A stretch of DNA of 64,000 nucleotides from Zopfochytrium polystomum (GCA_025765615.1 JAIVFJ010000177.1:1-64000), one strand, 5' to 3'; shown: positions 46,376-58,440, counted from the stretch's first letter. The notes: a model not told the origin generated them from the letters alone. Translations and numbers: made by a program.

Positions 46376-47629
46376 TTATACTCCCTGCAGCGATTGCGCC
46401 ACCAGGTTTGTGCGGGGGTAGTGCCGCCTGGAGAACTCAGCGTCGCTCACGACGCGACGGATGGCATCCTGCGGACCATCAGGATGGTGTTCCAGCCACT
46501 GCGCAAACAGCCCCGACGCCCTCCACCACTGCAAGACCTTCAACTGGTTGGCCGTCCAAAACGGCACGGCCACCCAGTCCATCTCGAGCCCGCTGTCGAA
46601 CCACCATTGTAGGCACTCGACCCGACATTTGTGAAAGCCAAGGTTGAGGCCAAAGCCAAAGGCGCCCGCCTTTGTGTACTTTCGCGTGCACCCGCTGTCC
46701 TTCCACCACTGGAGCGACGCCGTTTGATTGCGGCGCGTGGCGTTGTCCATGGCCGTTTCGTCGTACTTGAACTCCAGCCCGCTGTCCAGCCACCACTGCA
46801 GCACGTTTGTGCGTCCCATCTCTGACGCGTAACAGGCCGCGCTCTCGGTGTACTTGAGGAGCAACCCGCTGTCCTTCCACCACTGCAGAACTCGAACGTG
46901 TCCTGTCCTGCACGCAAAGTGCACGGCTCGTTCATCGTACTGAAGCTCGAGCCCGCTCTCCTTCCACCACCACTGCAGGACGTCGACTTGGCCGTGCGAC
47001 GACGCCGCCAGCGGGATTTCGCTGAAGCTGGTTGCGAGCCCGCACTCTTTCCACCACCGCAGCACCGCGACCCGTCCGTTGACGGCCGCCCACCGGACCG
47101 CCGTTTTGCTGTACCGCAGCGGCAGCCCGCTGTCCTTCCAGCACTGGAGGACCTCCGGGGACTCGGCGTCGTCCATCGCGCTCGAGCTGTACAGCGCGTC
47201 GAGCGCTTCCCGCGGCAGGTTGCGCAGCAGAAAGTCGAGGGCCGACGCGGAACGGACGTGGTCGAGGGACCCGCCGTGTAACTGCAGCAGCGCGAGCGCC
47301 TGCCGGCGCGGCAGCCGGAGCAAGGTCGCGATCGCAAAGACCTCGGCGGTCGGAGACTGGGTGTAGTCGCAGATGGAGATCGCAACGACGTGGGGGAGCC
47401 GCCTCCGCCGCCGCCGCGGCCGAGCGGCGAGGGATTCGGGCGTCGGCGGCGGCGGCTGAGCAGAAGTTCCGGCGGCGTGGGCGGCGGTGCGATCGCCGTT
47501 GTCGTCGCGGTGGGCGGCGGGCGCGGCGGGCGGTGCGATGCTGCTAGCGTTGTCGTCGGAAGTGGAAGCAGCGCGGTCATCATCATCACGATGATGGGCT
47601 GAGGGCGGCGGCGGCGGGCGGTCGTTCAT
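46376..47629 (-). CDS. Ankyrin-like WW-SG repeat protein
   Basis: One exon, 417 residues, from the ATG at 47629 (MNDRPPPPP). Residues 1-80 are Pro/Asp/Ala-rich; 80-160 form a globular start (LPHVVAISICDYTQSPTAEV) in the position where an F-box often lies. From about 165 there are eight to nine repeats of 33-36 residues with the pattern VLQWWKDSGLxxxYxxxAxxxA, for example VLRWWKECGL, VLQWWWKESGLELQY and VLQWWLDSGLEFKY. The spacing and helix pattern resemble ankyrin repeats with a fixed WW..SGL loop. Related repeat proteins form large families in zoosporic fungi; a protein-binding role is likely but the partner is unknown. Confidence 0.75.
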   Translation of the reverse strand: MNDRPPPPPSAHHRDDDDRAASTSDDNASSIAPPAAPAAHRDDNGDRTAAHAAGTSAQPPPPTPESLAARPRRRRRRLPHVVAISICDYTQSPTAEVFAIATLLRLPRRQALALLQLHGGSLDHVRSASALDFLLRNLPREALDALYSSSAMDDAESPEVLQCWKDSGLPLRYSKTAVRWAAVNGRVAVLRWWKECGLATSFSEIPLAASSHGQVDVLQWWWKESGLELQYDERAVHFACRTGHVRVLQWWKDSGLLLKYTESAACYASEMGRTNVLQWWLDSGLEFKYDETAMDNATRRNQTASLQWWKDSGCTRKYTKAGAFGFGLNLGFHKCRVECLQWWFDSGLEMDWVAVPFWTANQLKVLQWWRASGLFAQWLEHHPDGPQDAIRRVVSDAEFSRRHYPRTNLVAQSLQGV

Positions 47630-47850
47630 GTTGTTCGGGGGTTTGCGCACGGCACCAACGATCTACCCGCACAAGGGCGCCGCGCGATGCTTCGAGACGA
47701 GTAATAAAAGTTTCAGTTACTCAGCCACCCACATTGGTGTGTGCAGAATGGTCCAGTGCAGGACACTCTGTTGTTGGACCCAGCTGGCGCTGCACAGTGC
47801 ACACCGCACGGCCACGCAAACTAGAAAATAAATGTGCCACTTGCCGTTAC

Positions 47851-47912
47851 AGTAGGGAAGCGAAGGCGCCTCTGCAGACTTACTAGAAAGGCACTCGCTC
47901 CAGCTCAACGCC
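47851..47912 (+). repeat. Dispersed repeat shared with 58566-58626
   Basis: AGTAGGGAAGCGAAGGCGCC and the CTGCAGAC/TACTA/AGGCAC words recur in order at 58566. The downstream GGGACTCGAACCCC (about 47936) is an inverted tRNA box-B-like motif, so the family may be tRNA-related. Confidence 0.5.
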
Positions 47913-47939
47913 AGGCAATAGCAAATCAACGCCAGGGAC

Positions 47940-49573
47940 TCGAACCCCGGCACTTTGTGGGATATTACGTCTGTTCCTCACATAGTCCAGACCTTTGCAG
48001 CAGTTGCCATTTAACTTTCATTGCCAGCAGGGCGTGCAATTATTAAGTCTGTAATTCCTCGTTCTTGGGTTTGGTAATATCCAGAAACTCAGACAAAATT
48101 AAAAAATGGCGTCAGTTCAAACCCTTATATTCACATTCCAAAAAAAAAATAAAAATAAAAATAGGGAACGGTGAAATGTGTATAAGGGGTGTTACCTCAA
48201 TATTTGGTGGAACCACCTTTGTTTTTGATAACTGCCTTGATTATCCTTACTTTCAACCAAATGTTGAAGGAACAAATGTGAAAGCTTGCTCCATCCACTT
48301 GCAACAGAATTTTTCAACACAGGAATTGCAGGGCGATTCTTTTGCATTGTTAGCTTCAGATATCCCCAGAGACGTTAAATTAGGCATAAGTCTGGGCTTT
48401 GTTTGTCTTTCAAGTCTGTTCCCAAAGCCAAATAAGTCAACTTTGTCCGTATAGTTCTTGTTCTGTTTCTGGCCAGCTGTCCATTCAGTCCAAGCAGAGT
48501 AGGCAGCCCTTGTTCAAGAGGGTTGAACCACCCACCACAGGACACACAAGGCCTCCCCTTGCACTGATTCCAGGTGTGGCAAAGCTTCTCCCCTGTGGCT
48601 GTTCAGCAGCAAGTAGTGTATTGGCCCTCAGCAGCAATCAGGTCCCACTTACACATGAAGAAAAGGGAGGGTAGGACGGGTACAAAAAAGGAAGGAGGGT
48701 AAATGAAAGGGCTGAGTGAAAGATCAGATCCCGATATAGAGAGAGACTGTTGAGCAAGGTTTACACTACTCTGCCCCGAGTTGGACATCTGTGAGACTAC
48801 ACTGAGGTCTCAGTGATAAAGTCTAGGGAGTTTATTTGCAAAAGCAAGCATACCTTCATAAAACTGCAAGGATCGGAACACCTCTTATTATTCCTGGTTC
48901 TTTAGTTTCCAAGGTGTTATCAAAGTGTATTTGCAGCTAACCTGTCTTGATTATTGGGCCTGCTTCTACTACTTTTGTCTTAATAGTTTCCATTGTGCCA
49001 GGTTTTCTCAACAAATATTCTTTTTTGGTGACAAGCAGAGACTGCCCAACTGCCTACGGATGGGGTGACTGACAGGCCATACCCCACACCTGCCTAATTT
49101 ATTATTTATTTTTGGCACTTGTACATACATGCATACGGTTGCGGGACTTAGAGCATTTGTGGTGGATGCTCCAAGTCAGGGGGTTGACTTGTCAATTTTC
49201 TCTCTCTCTGTTTTTGGGCCATTTCTCTTTTTCCTTTTTCCTTCACTCTGATTTCTGTCCTTGGGCACCAATACAGAGTCCCTTCAAATCCATCTGGCTC
49301 ACAAGGTGAGGGTAGTGAGTGCATGGTCCCTTAGTGGGGCTCCTCTTACAGGGCCATGGGTGGGGAAGGCAGCTGGCCCTGCCAGTGACTGTGTGACATT
49401 GCCAGCTCTGTGTTGGAGTGAGGATCCCTATTCTGATCCTACATAGTCAACTCCTTTCTCTCTCTCCCCCTTGTTGCTGGAGACGACAAGGGCTCCTGCA
49501 TGCAGCACACTGTCGACGAGGGGTGCTAGGTCGTGTCCTGTCCGTCCCATTGCTGTAAACCGCTCCTGCTGTG
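47940..49573. other. Gene-poor region
   Basis: No recognisable gene. A frame at 48065-48454 lacks family features. Composition is mixed, and T/C-rich parts (49080-49480) resemble the decayed region near 23-24 kb. Confidence 0.4.
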
Positions 49574-49578
49574 TATGA

Positions 49579-49994
49579 TGTAAACAGTTTACTCTGAGTG
49601 AGTGAGTGGAAGGAGTGAATGAAGTGGAGATGTGTGTTTGTGGGTGGTCCTTCTCCCCAACTTGGAGAGAAAGAGAAAAAAAAACTCTATTATGAATTAT
49701 TGATACATGATGATGATATACACGCTGTAATAGTTGCTAGGCAAGTGTGACCAGCACAGGGTAAAAACCTCTCCTATATTATCTGCTTGAGCAGAGGAGG
49801 AGGAAAACTGTTGACACTGGGTTTCTGTTCCACTCAATACTCGGAGTATTTGTCATCAGCGCAAGCCAGCACCCAGGTCTGCATTGGCAGTGGCTTGCTC
49901 TCCCATGGGCATTGTGAGAACAATAACTGACAGTCACAATAGGTTCAGGTCCGTCTTGTGCCTCTTGCTGCTAACCATTCAGTTCTGCCTAACA
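49579..49994 (-). repeat. Family-B solo LTR with target duplication TATGA
   Basis: It is 416 bp, TGTAAACAG to CCTAACA on the + strand, flanked by TATGA at 49574-49578 and 49995-49999. It is the best full-length reference for this LTR. No internal domain follows. Confidence 0.93.
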
Positions 49995-49999
49995 TATGA

Positions 50000-51217
50000 G
50001 ATTAGGTTTCTTGCAAGATAAAACCCTGTTGCCCTCTTCTCTCTTTTATTCTGCAGTTGTGTTGCGCCCTCAGCAGTGCCCTTCCATTTCCCCTTGCACC
50101 AGCCTTCAGCCACGCGAGTAATTGGTGCTCCCGCATAGATCCTTCAGAGGATTGTTCCTCTGAATGTTCATTCTTTGTGTTTGGGACCCCTGTTAGACAG
50201 ATCAGTAGGGATACTTCATGGACTAGGCAAGTAGTAGGGTTGAAACACCGCCAAGACAACGGCCCAATAAAGTTAGTTTTAGCCTATTATTTGCTTTCCC
50301 TCACTCTAGGGCCCAGATCCCAAGGTCAAAAGAGTGAGTATAGTCTCACAGGGGGGGCCTTCTGTCAATTGTGTCAACCGTACGGCTTGCACAATTGAAT
50401 TATGAATGTATTTTTCACAATCGCAACGCTCGCAACCGGGTTCAAAGGAGTGAGTATAGTCTCACACAGCGCAAACCACAGGAATGAACTGAAGGACACC
50501 GACTCACACAGGCAAATGCCCAGAACCTGAGTAACCGCCACAGTAAATGTCAGGCGATTGAAGAACAAAAATTCCCTGACACGCAAGCAACCTTATACAC
50601 CTCAACCTCCCTAACATGGGCCCAACACAGGAAAACTTTCTCAATTCTCAAAATTTAGTTGCCAAACTTTGGACACAGCAAGACTAAGGACAAAGTCGGA
50701 CTTGCGTGTTGTTGTCAGTTTATGAAGTTCCAGCGGCTGGTTAAGCCTAAAAACGGCAAACCTAACATGCAAAGAGAGAAAAAAAGGAAAAAAAAAAACA
50801 GAAATGGACTGAATCTTTGAGTAACCCTCTTTTTGCAAGACTTCTTGCAGTGGTCCTAAAGCAGAAGTTGATTAATAGGTTCGCATATTCGCAAGTTCAA
50901 AGTGTGGATCTACATATCGCGTGTTGGTGTGATTTTTCTGCAGTTCCCAAGAAGTCAGAGCGGTTCAACAAGTTGCAAATGATTTCCCAAACATAAAAAT
51001 GACTCCTAACAGCCGCCCCATCCAGTCTGTTCCCCTCGTCGGCATGCCGCCCCCCGCCCCAAGACTCCCTCCTCCCAACGTTGCGTAAGAATTGCAGTTG
51101 TCTGTTTGCAAGTCCGTCCGCTACCCCCTAGTAAGTCCTTGAACATATGTTTCTTTTTTCGTATGTTTCTTGTGTTTGATGTTTCAAGGGAGCAGAGAGA
51201 GAGGGAGAGAGAGAAAG

Positions 51218-51249
<32 letters not shown>

Positions 51250-51385
51250 CGAGGAGGCAGCCGAGAGGAAACGGACAGACAGAGAGGTTACATGATGGGA
51301 AATGACTATAGGTAAAAAGGGGGAGCAGGTGGAAGAAGGACAAGCTGCAAGACAAACGACGAATGACGAAGAGAAAGGACAAAGA

Positions 51386-51463
<78 letters not shown>

Positions 51464-51558
51464 AGAGTGAGCAGAGGGCAGAGGGCAAAGGGCAGAGGGC
51501 ATCGGTGGTGTCTGAAACAGCACAACAGAAAAAAAAAAGAAAAAGAAAAAAGCACGGT
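50000..51558. other. Intergenic region with simple repeats
   Basis: AGTGAGTATAGTCTCACA occurs twice in direct order (about 50333 and 50448), about 115 bp apart. From 51196 to 51470 the DNA is almost pure (GA)n. No gene supported; the 3' UTR of the HP1-like gene lies at the right end. Confidence 0.5.
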
Positions 51559-51869
51559 CAGCGGTTGCGCAGCCTAACATTGCGCCAAAAGTAGTCGAGC
51601 AGCTGTGTGTGTGTGTGTGTGTGTGTTTTGTGTTTTTTTTTTTTTGGTTTGTTGTTGTTGTTGTTGTTTTTTGGTTCGGTGTGAGTGGTTGGTTGGTTCG
51701 TAGGTTTGGATGAGTTTTTTTGGCAGAGGAAGAAACAAGTTGCTCGCACACTCTCTCACTCGCTCGCTGCCACTCGCTGTCACTCGGTCCCTCCCCCTCG
51801 CGTTCAGTTCACTCTCACTCACCGTCTCTTTTGCCATTTCCCTGACGCGCTGCATCGTGTGCTGGACAG

Positions 51870-51927
<58 letters not shown>

Positions 51928-52821
51928 AGGGTGTGAGCACAAACACAAACACAAACAAAAAACAAAAAACAAAAAAAAAATAAAAAAATAAATAAAAATA
52001 AAAAAGGTCACCTCGCTATCCCCTTGAACACCCGCCGCAGCCCGCCACCTCAGCACAATCAAATACTGGCCCGGGTCCGCCGCGCCGTTCCTGTTGCTCG
52101 CGCTCACCACTTCCTGCAAGAACGGGTCCCAGTTCAACGCGGAACGCACCCGCGCGGGAAGGTCCGCTTCGGAGAGGTACTGGGACTTGACGGAGCCGGG
52201 CGCCGGCGCCGGCGGGGACGAGGAGGATGAGGATGAGGATGCGGGTACGGGTAAGGGTAAGGGCGGGTTGCTGCCAGCCGGTGCGGCTGAGGGCGACATG
52301 GAGGAGAGCGAGGAGAGGGAGGAGGAGGAGGAGGACGAGGAAAGGGAGGATGCAGATGAAGTCGACGCCGACGTCGTCGACGTCGATGCGACGATCGAGT
52401 TGAACGTGGCCCGTCCCGCCCCCGCCGCGGTTGCTGCAGCTACAGAAGAAGACTCTCGCTCGCGCTTCGCCCCGCCGCCGCCAGACCCCACCGCCGCCGC
52501 CGCCGCCGCCGCCCCCTCTCCCTCTCCGTTCGGCGGCTCCTCCATCTCCGCCTCCACCTTGCGCTTCTTCTTCCGCTCCGTCTTGACACCAGCTGCACCA
52601 CCCTCGTCTTCGGCCGCCGCAGCCGACGACCGCCGCTGCCGCACCGGTCGCGTCGGCGTCGGCGTCGGCGACGACGGCGACGGGCACTTGTCCGACCGGA
52701 CCCGCTTGGCGCGGTACGCTGGTATTGTTTGTTTGGTTGTTTGTTTGGTTTTTTTTTTTTTTTTTGGTGTGTTAATGTTCGTATGTGAGACCCCAACGAA
52801 GCAAGGAAAGGAAGAACGCAC

Positions 52822-52866
<45 letters not shown>

Positions 52867-55473
52867 TAACACATCATCACACACACTCACCCTCCTGCAC
52901 GTCGCCAAGGTACGCCTCATGCGGATCGTACGTCGGGTCCGTCCGCTTCCGCTTCTTGCCGCTCCCGTTCCGTCCACCGCCGCTCCGCCGCGGCCGCCGC
53001 CGTCCGCCCGCGCCACCACCACCACCGTCGTCGTCATAGTCGTCATAGTCCGCACCACCCCCGCCGTCATCATTGTCGTCGTCGTCGTCGTCGTCCTCGC
53101 CGTCCTCGCGCTTGTAAGCGACGTCGTCGCCGTCGTCCGTCGGACTATATGTCGACTTCGTAGCCGCCGTCCCCGCCGCCGTCGCGTCTTCGTACACGCC
53201 AACGTCGTACCCTCCGTCGTCGTCGTCGTCAAACTCGTCATAGTAGTTGTGCTCGCCCGAATCCCCCCTTCCCCCTCCTCTTCCGCCCCTGCCGCGTCCA
53301 CGGCCGCCCTTCGGCTCCGACAAGCTCGCAATGACCGCCAGCGCGTTGAGGCTCGTCGCCGCCGCCGCCGCCGCCGCCCGTTTCGACTTGAGCGGCGGCC
53401 GACGCCGCCGCGCTGCAGCTGCTGCCCCGCCCGTCTCGTCTGCCGCCGCGTCCTGCCGCCCAAGAAGCTGCGCGAGCACGTGCGCGGGGAGTTCCGGCTT
53501 GCCGCCGATCTTGCGGTAGTACTTCTCGAGCACCGTCGGATCCTATATTTTTTTTTTTTTTTTTTGAGTTTTGCGATACGTGAGACGTGTGTGTGATTTG
53601 CAGAGGTTTACATACGCAAGCCCCCCACGCACCGATCTCTTCTCCCTCTCACCTGAAAGTTCTCCTCCGGCTCCCACGTGTCGTCGCCGGCGCCCCACCC
53701 TTTCCACCGCACCCGGTACTTTACGATGAACTCGCCGTCCTCGCGCTCGTCCACCCAGTCGTGCGACACTATCTTTTCCACAACGTACACGTCGTTGGCG
53801 ACCGCACCGCCGTTGGCGTCCTTTGCCGCCGCCGACTCCGCCGAGTCGCCGCCGTCGAGCGGCTCGCCGTCAGGTCCGACCCCGAGTTCCGAAAGGAGAC
53901 GCGGCACGGCCGGAGGACCAGGAGGTAGTAACCCTTTCTCCTTCAGCTCGCGCATCATCTTGTACTTTGCGAGCCGCGCCGCCGTCGCCGCCGCCGTGCG
54001 CTCACGCCCGGTTTGCCTGGCGCCGGACTTCGCTCGGGGCTTTCTGGCCGAAGACGACGACGACGAGGAAGAGGAGGAAGACTTTTTCGGCCGGCGCGCC
54101 GGTGTTGTTGTCGTCGTCGAAGTGGTCGCCGGCGGCGGCGGCGGCGCCTCGACGGCGGTGGTGGTGGTGGAGTCACCGGCGCCCGCATCCGCGCCGCAGA
54201 GTGGCGCGTCGTCGTCGTCGTCGTCGTCGTCTGCGCGCGCTTCCGCCCCGTCCCCCGTCGTCGTCTCAGTCGCGTCGTCCTCCCGCCGCCGCATCAGCAC
54301 ATCGCCGCCGGCCCCGTCGTCGTCGTCACCAATGCCGTTGCCACCGCCGCCGCCGCCGCCCAGCGCAGCGCCCATGACGGCGTCTACAAACGCGGGCGCC
54401 CCCGGATCGACCGGATCCGCCCAGTCGGCGTTTGGGGCGTCTGCAGCGTCCGCGTCCGCGGGTCCTGCTTCGGAAACGTCTCCCCCGTCGCCGCCGCCGG
54501 TGGCCGTGCTGCGCGGGATCGCAAACGACGGCAGCGGCGGCGGCGCCTTACCCCTTCCGTCGCCAACGGCAACCCCACCCCAGCCACCGCCACCACCACC
54601 ACCCCTGCCACTAGCGCTGCCGACCGCGTTCATGTCCAGAACGTCCTCTAGCTGCAGCGTCGCGGGGTTCCCAGCGTCCACCAAAGCTGCCGACGACGAA
54701 GGCGACAACAATGGTGGCGGCGGCGGCGTCGGCGAGGACGGGAAGGGCACCGTGTACGACGCGGAGCTGTCGTCTGGCTGCGGTGCCAAAGAGCTGCTGC
54801 TGCTGCTGCTGCCGCCGTTAGGCATCTGCGGAGATGGTGGCGTGAAAGAAGAGGAAGAAGAAAAAGAAGAAGAGGAGGTGGTGGAGGACGAAGATGCAAA
54901 GGATTCGGCAAACGACGGAAGCGATTGGAGCGAGGGTGCCGGCGCGTCCTCGTCGTCGTGGTCGCCGTCGTCGTGGTCGCCGTTGGAGCCGGAGTAGTTG
55001 GCGTTGTTGTCGTCGCGCGGCGGTGGTGCTCCCGACGGCGACGACGGCCACGACGACGACAACGAGAGGTCCTTCGTTTCGCCATCGTTGGCGTCCGATT
55101 CCGCGGGACGTTGCTCCGCTCCGTTCGAGTCGCCGGCTGCACGCGCACTTGTCGATCGCTCTGGCCACGACGTCGTTGTCAACGTCTTCAAGGGCCCTGC
55201 TTCTTCGGATTCGGATTCGGAGGAGGGGGAGGAGGAGGAGGAGGAGGAAGTTGTGCGATCCAGTTTGCGGGGCGGCGGCGGCGGCTGCGGCTTTGCCGTG
55301 CTCCTGCTGGTCGCCGTCGGCTTTGGCGGCGTCGTAGTGGTGGTGGTGGTGGTGGTGGTGGTGGTCGTCGCGAGCAGCGACTTTGGGTTGAGCGGCAGCT
55401 TGAAGGCAGAGCCGGAGGCACGGGAGGCCAAAGATGAGGAGGAGGAAAGAGTAGACGACGACGACGACGATGA

Positions 55474-55509
<36 letters not shown>

Positions 55510-55794
55510 TAAAGAAGAAGGGGGCTTCCAGCCGGTAAAGTGGCGGCCCATGCCGAGCCGCTTCTTTGGCACCGGCGGCGTTGGTGGGGGGGGAGTAGGG
55601 CGCGTGGTGGTGGTGTTGTTGTTGTTGTTGTTGTCAGAAGCAGAAGGGGAAGCAGGCCGGCTCTTGTTGCTGTTGCTGGTTGCTGCGTCCACCGCCGCCG
55701 CTGCTCCTGACGAGGACGACGAGGACGAGGACGAGGAGCGGGTCGACCACGACGCCGCCGCAGCCCTCGACGCCCTCGACGCCGAGGACACCAT
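51559..55794 (-). CDS. HP1-like protein with chromodomain and chromoshadow-like domain
   Basis: Five exons read from the right: 53653-55794, 52891-53542, 52012-52718, 51823-51861, 51559-51603 (3585 nt, 1194 residues), all GT/AG and in phase. Start ATG 55794 (MVSSASRASR). Residues 1-660 are Ser/Thr/Pro/Asp low complexity with poly-Ser, poly-Asp and Gly runs. The chromodomain (about 670-714) has DVYVVEKIVSHDW, KYRVRWKGWG and DDTWEPEENF, with aromatic-cage residues Tyr, Trp and Trp in place. The middle has KKKRKVEAE and other basic nuclear signals. The last about 75 residues (NWDPFLQEVV, YLIVLRW, ETLLDYFWRNVRLRN) fit the chromoshadow fold used for dimerisation. It probably reads H3K9 methylation. 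Canonical HP1 is about 200-500 residues, so this one is several-fold larger. Confidence 0.82.
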
Positions 55795-55916
55795 TATTGT
55801 TTGGGCCTTTTTAACCCTTTTTTTTCTTTTCTTTTTCGGTTTCTTTATTGTGCGTCTGTGTGTGTGTTGGTGGTCCTTCTCGCGAAAGCCTGTCTCTCTG
55901 TCTCGGTCTCTGTCTC

Positions 55917-56268
55917 TGTGTTTGTGGGTGGTCCTTCTCCCCAACTTTGAAAGAGAAAAAACTCTGTTATGAATAATTGATACATAATGATGATATGCAC
56001 ATTGTAATAGTTACTAGGCAAGCGTGACGGGAACAGGGTAAAAACCTCTCCTATATTATCTGCTTGAGCAGAGGAGGAAATCTGTTGACACTGGGTTTCT
56101 GCTCCACTTAATACTCAGAGTATTTGTCATCAGCACAAGCCAGTGCCCAGGTCTTCATTGGCAGTGGCTTGCTCTCGCATGGGCATCGTGAGAACGATAA
56201 CTGACAGTCACAATAGGTTCGGGTCCGTCTTGTGCCTCTTGCTGCTAACCAGTCAGTTCCACCTAACA
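55917..56268 (-). repeat. Truncated family-B LTR upstream of the HP1-like gene
   Basis: It matches the family-B LTR from TGTTTGTGGGTGGTCCTTCT to CCTAACA; about 60 bp of its 3' end (left side on the + strand) are missing. A segment like its edge (TGGTGGTCCTTCTCG) is repeated at 55867-55881. It points in the same direction as the HP1-like gene and ends 123 bp before its ATG. Confidence 0.85.
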
Positions 56269-56499
56269 CCCCCCCGTATGATGGCCATGGGTGTAGCACC
56301 CATTATGCACACAGCATGCGAAAGCGTCTGAGGCTTCTACTGCAAGGGTGTTCGAAAGGTCGGAGCGGGAGGTTGGAAGCCAAGTGAATAGGTCCTCAAT
56401 TTTCTTGCAAGCCTCAACATAGGGGGCAAGGCGCTGGTCGGTCTGAGTTGGAGCTGTGGAGGAGCTGGAACATGGGAGGCAGCGTCGGGCAGTACTGAC

Positions 56500-57150
56500 A
56501 AGGAGCTCATGGAGGGAGGAGGAGATAATGTCGAGGGCCTTGGTGTATTGGAAAACGCGGCCAATGGAGGGATAGACAAAGGGAAGGGTGGGCTGGGTCA
56601 GAAATGTCCGTTCTGTCGGACTGAGAGTGGATCAAGGGTATCGAGTTTGGCCTGCAGGGCTGGGAGGGCTGTGGCAATCTTCTGGGCAAAATTGCGTTTC
56701 TGGTCCTCTGAAGTCTGTGCTGGTTGAATAATGCGTCAACGGATGGGGTTGAAGGAAAAGGTTGTGTATGGACAAATGGCATGAATGATGTAGCAGGGTA
56801 GATGGTCGGAGATATCAGAAAGGTGGGGGAAGTCGTCTAGGGAAGGGATGTGGGCGGAGGCGATGTGGTGGAGAAAGGTGTCAGAGATCCAGATGCTGTC
56901 ATGGCACGAAAGGTAGGGTGAGATGGTGGCCGAGTGGGAGTAGGCAGAGAGATTGGGGTTGGTGGCACGAAACGTATCCAAGTGGAAAGAGTAGGAAGAA
57001 AACCACGTGGTGAGGGTGGTACAGGTTCAGCAGTGTTATGATCAAGTGGGTGACAAGTGATTCCAGTCGCCAAACCAGTAAGCCAGGTGGTGTTGAGCAG
57101 AGTCGTGGTTGAGAAGATTGGTGCACCACTCCTGGAGGAGTGCAGTTTCA
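56500..57150 (-). pseudogene. Non-LTR retrotransposon endonuclease remnant
   Basis: Minus-strand frame 56981-56736 reads DTFRATNPNLSAYSHSATIS, then HDSIWISDTFLHH and SDISDHLPCYIIHAI. The order DxFR, H.ATIS...(R)IDxIWIS, SDHxPV is that of the AP-type endonuclease of LINE elements, here with changes (HDSIWIS, SDHLPC). Neighbouring frames on the same strand are broken. No reverse transcriptase is found before the LTR at 56268. Confidence 0.5.
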
Positions 57151-58440
57151 GGGGAATGTCCCGAAGCAGGCCAGTAAATGGAATGTAGAAAAAGGCGGCG
57201 ATGGTGAAAGGAGAGAGTTATGGCAAGTCCTCTTGTGTTGTGTTGGCTGGTGTCAGTGATGTGTCAGTAAAAGGAAGATGTAAGAATAAAGCCAACGCCA
57301 GCATGTTTGGTTGTTGATGCGTCAGTGGAGATGCCAATGAATTTTTTTGTGGAGTGGTGGTGGATGGCATTGGTGGAACGCATCCTCGTTGGACCAGCGG
57401 GCCGCGCACGATTGCGTCCAGCGACTGCAGAGATAGCACCGTCACCGTCACGCTACAGACCTGTGGCTTCCACCAGCCCTTGGGGTCCGTGAGCTTGACC
57501 GCATCATGTCAAGCTATAATGACCAATTCTCGGATTCAGTGGATCAGATGGATCCCATGGGAGGGCGTTCATCGCCAGGGAGCTGCTACTGCGTCGTATT
57601 GAAAGTGCTGTGTCAGTTGCCTTTGCGTGGACACAGGGCCAGGTGCGTAGTGCGCGCTGAACGGACCGTGGGAACAGTGATGCGTATTGAAGGTGCAGTG
57701 CAGCATGGGCAGTGATGGTGGCGATGGAGGCAATGCAAACGATACGATGACAATCCTCGCTCTTGCTGAAGACGAGTGCTTTCAAGGAAAAAGGCAAGCT
57801 TGCACATGATTGTGAGAGTGGGGAGAAATGAAAACCTGCTGCAGCTCTTGGCTGGTCGCTGCCGCCATCTCTGAGGCTGCGTCTCACTGCTCGTTTTGTG
57901 GTGTACCACGTATTTCTCCGACCTTCCGCGTTCAGTGATTCCACCTATAAGTACGCTCGCCTGTTTCCCTCATGAATCATACGCTGCATACGTTACCAAC
58001 GAACCCTTCATTACCAATAAGCTTGGTGTCATTCCCTCACTCTGTTTGGGTCTGGTGTTTTCCGCTTTTCCCTTTTCCGGGGGTGTGGCGCATGATTCCT
58101 TAACGCTTTTTCCTCATTACGTTCTGGCGGACACGCCTTTTCTCTTCTTTCTTCTCTCGTTGTTTTTCACGAACGTATGTACGAAACCAATACATCCCTC
58201 TTATCACACTCGTCGTCCCTTGCCTTCGCTCCTTCCGTCGCAGTCGCACACGCCATCCCGTGCGATCCCACCTCGTACGGCGCTACTTTTGCCCTGGGGT
58301 TACACGCCATCTTCCGCCAGGAGTTAGTGAGCAACGCAGCAGGCTTCCACATCCGTCAATAAGCAATCACAACACGCTCCTTATTCCTTTCATTCTGAGC
58401 CAAGCCAAGTCTGTCATAGTAAGCATTAATTGGTGCTTAC
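57151..58440. other. Region without supported gene
   Basis: Short frames on both strands (for example 57504-57944 minus) have no recognisable domains. It could include the 5' part of the LINE remnant. Confidence 0.4.

Noticed and set aside
51196..51470. Poly-(Arg-Glu) and poly-(Ser-Leu) ORFs
   Set aside because: They are translations of a (GA)n microsatellite.
55797..55944. 50-codon N-terminal extension of the HP1-like protein
   Set aside because: The extension is Lys/Arg/His-rich low complexity and runs back to the LTR remnant; the ATG at 55794 is the better start.
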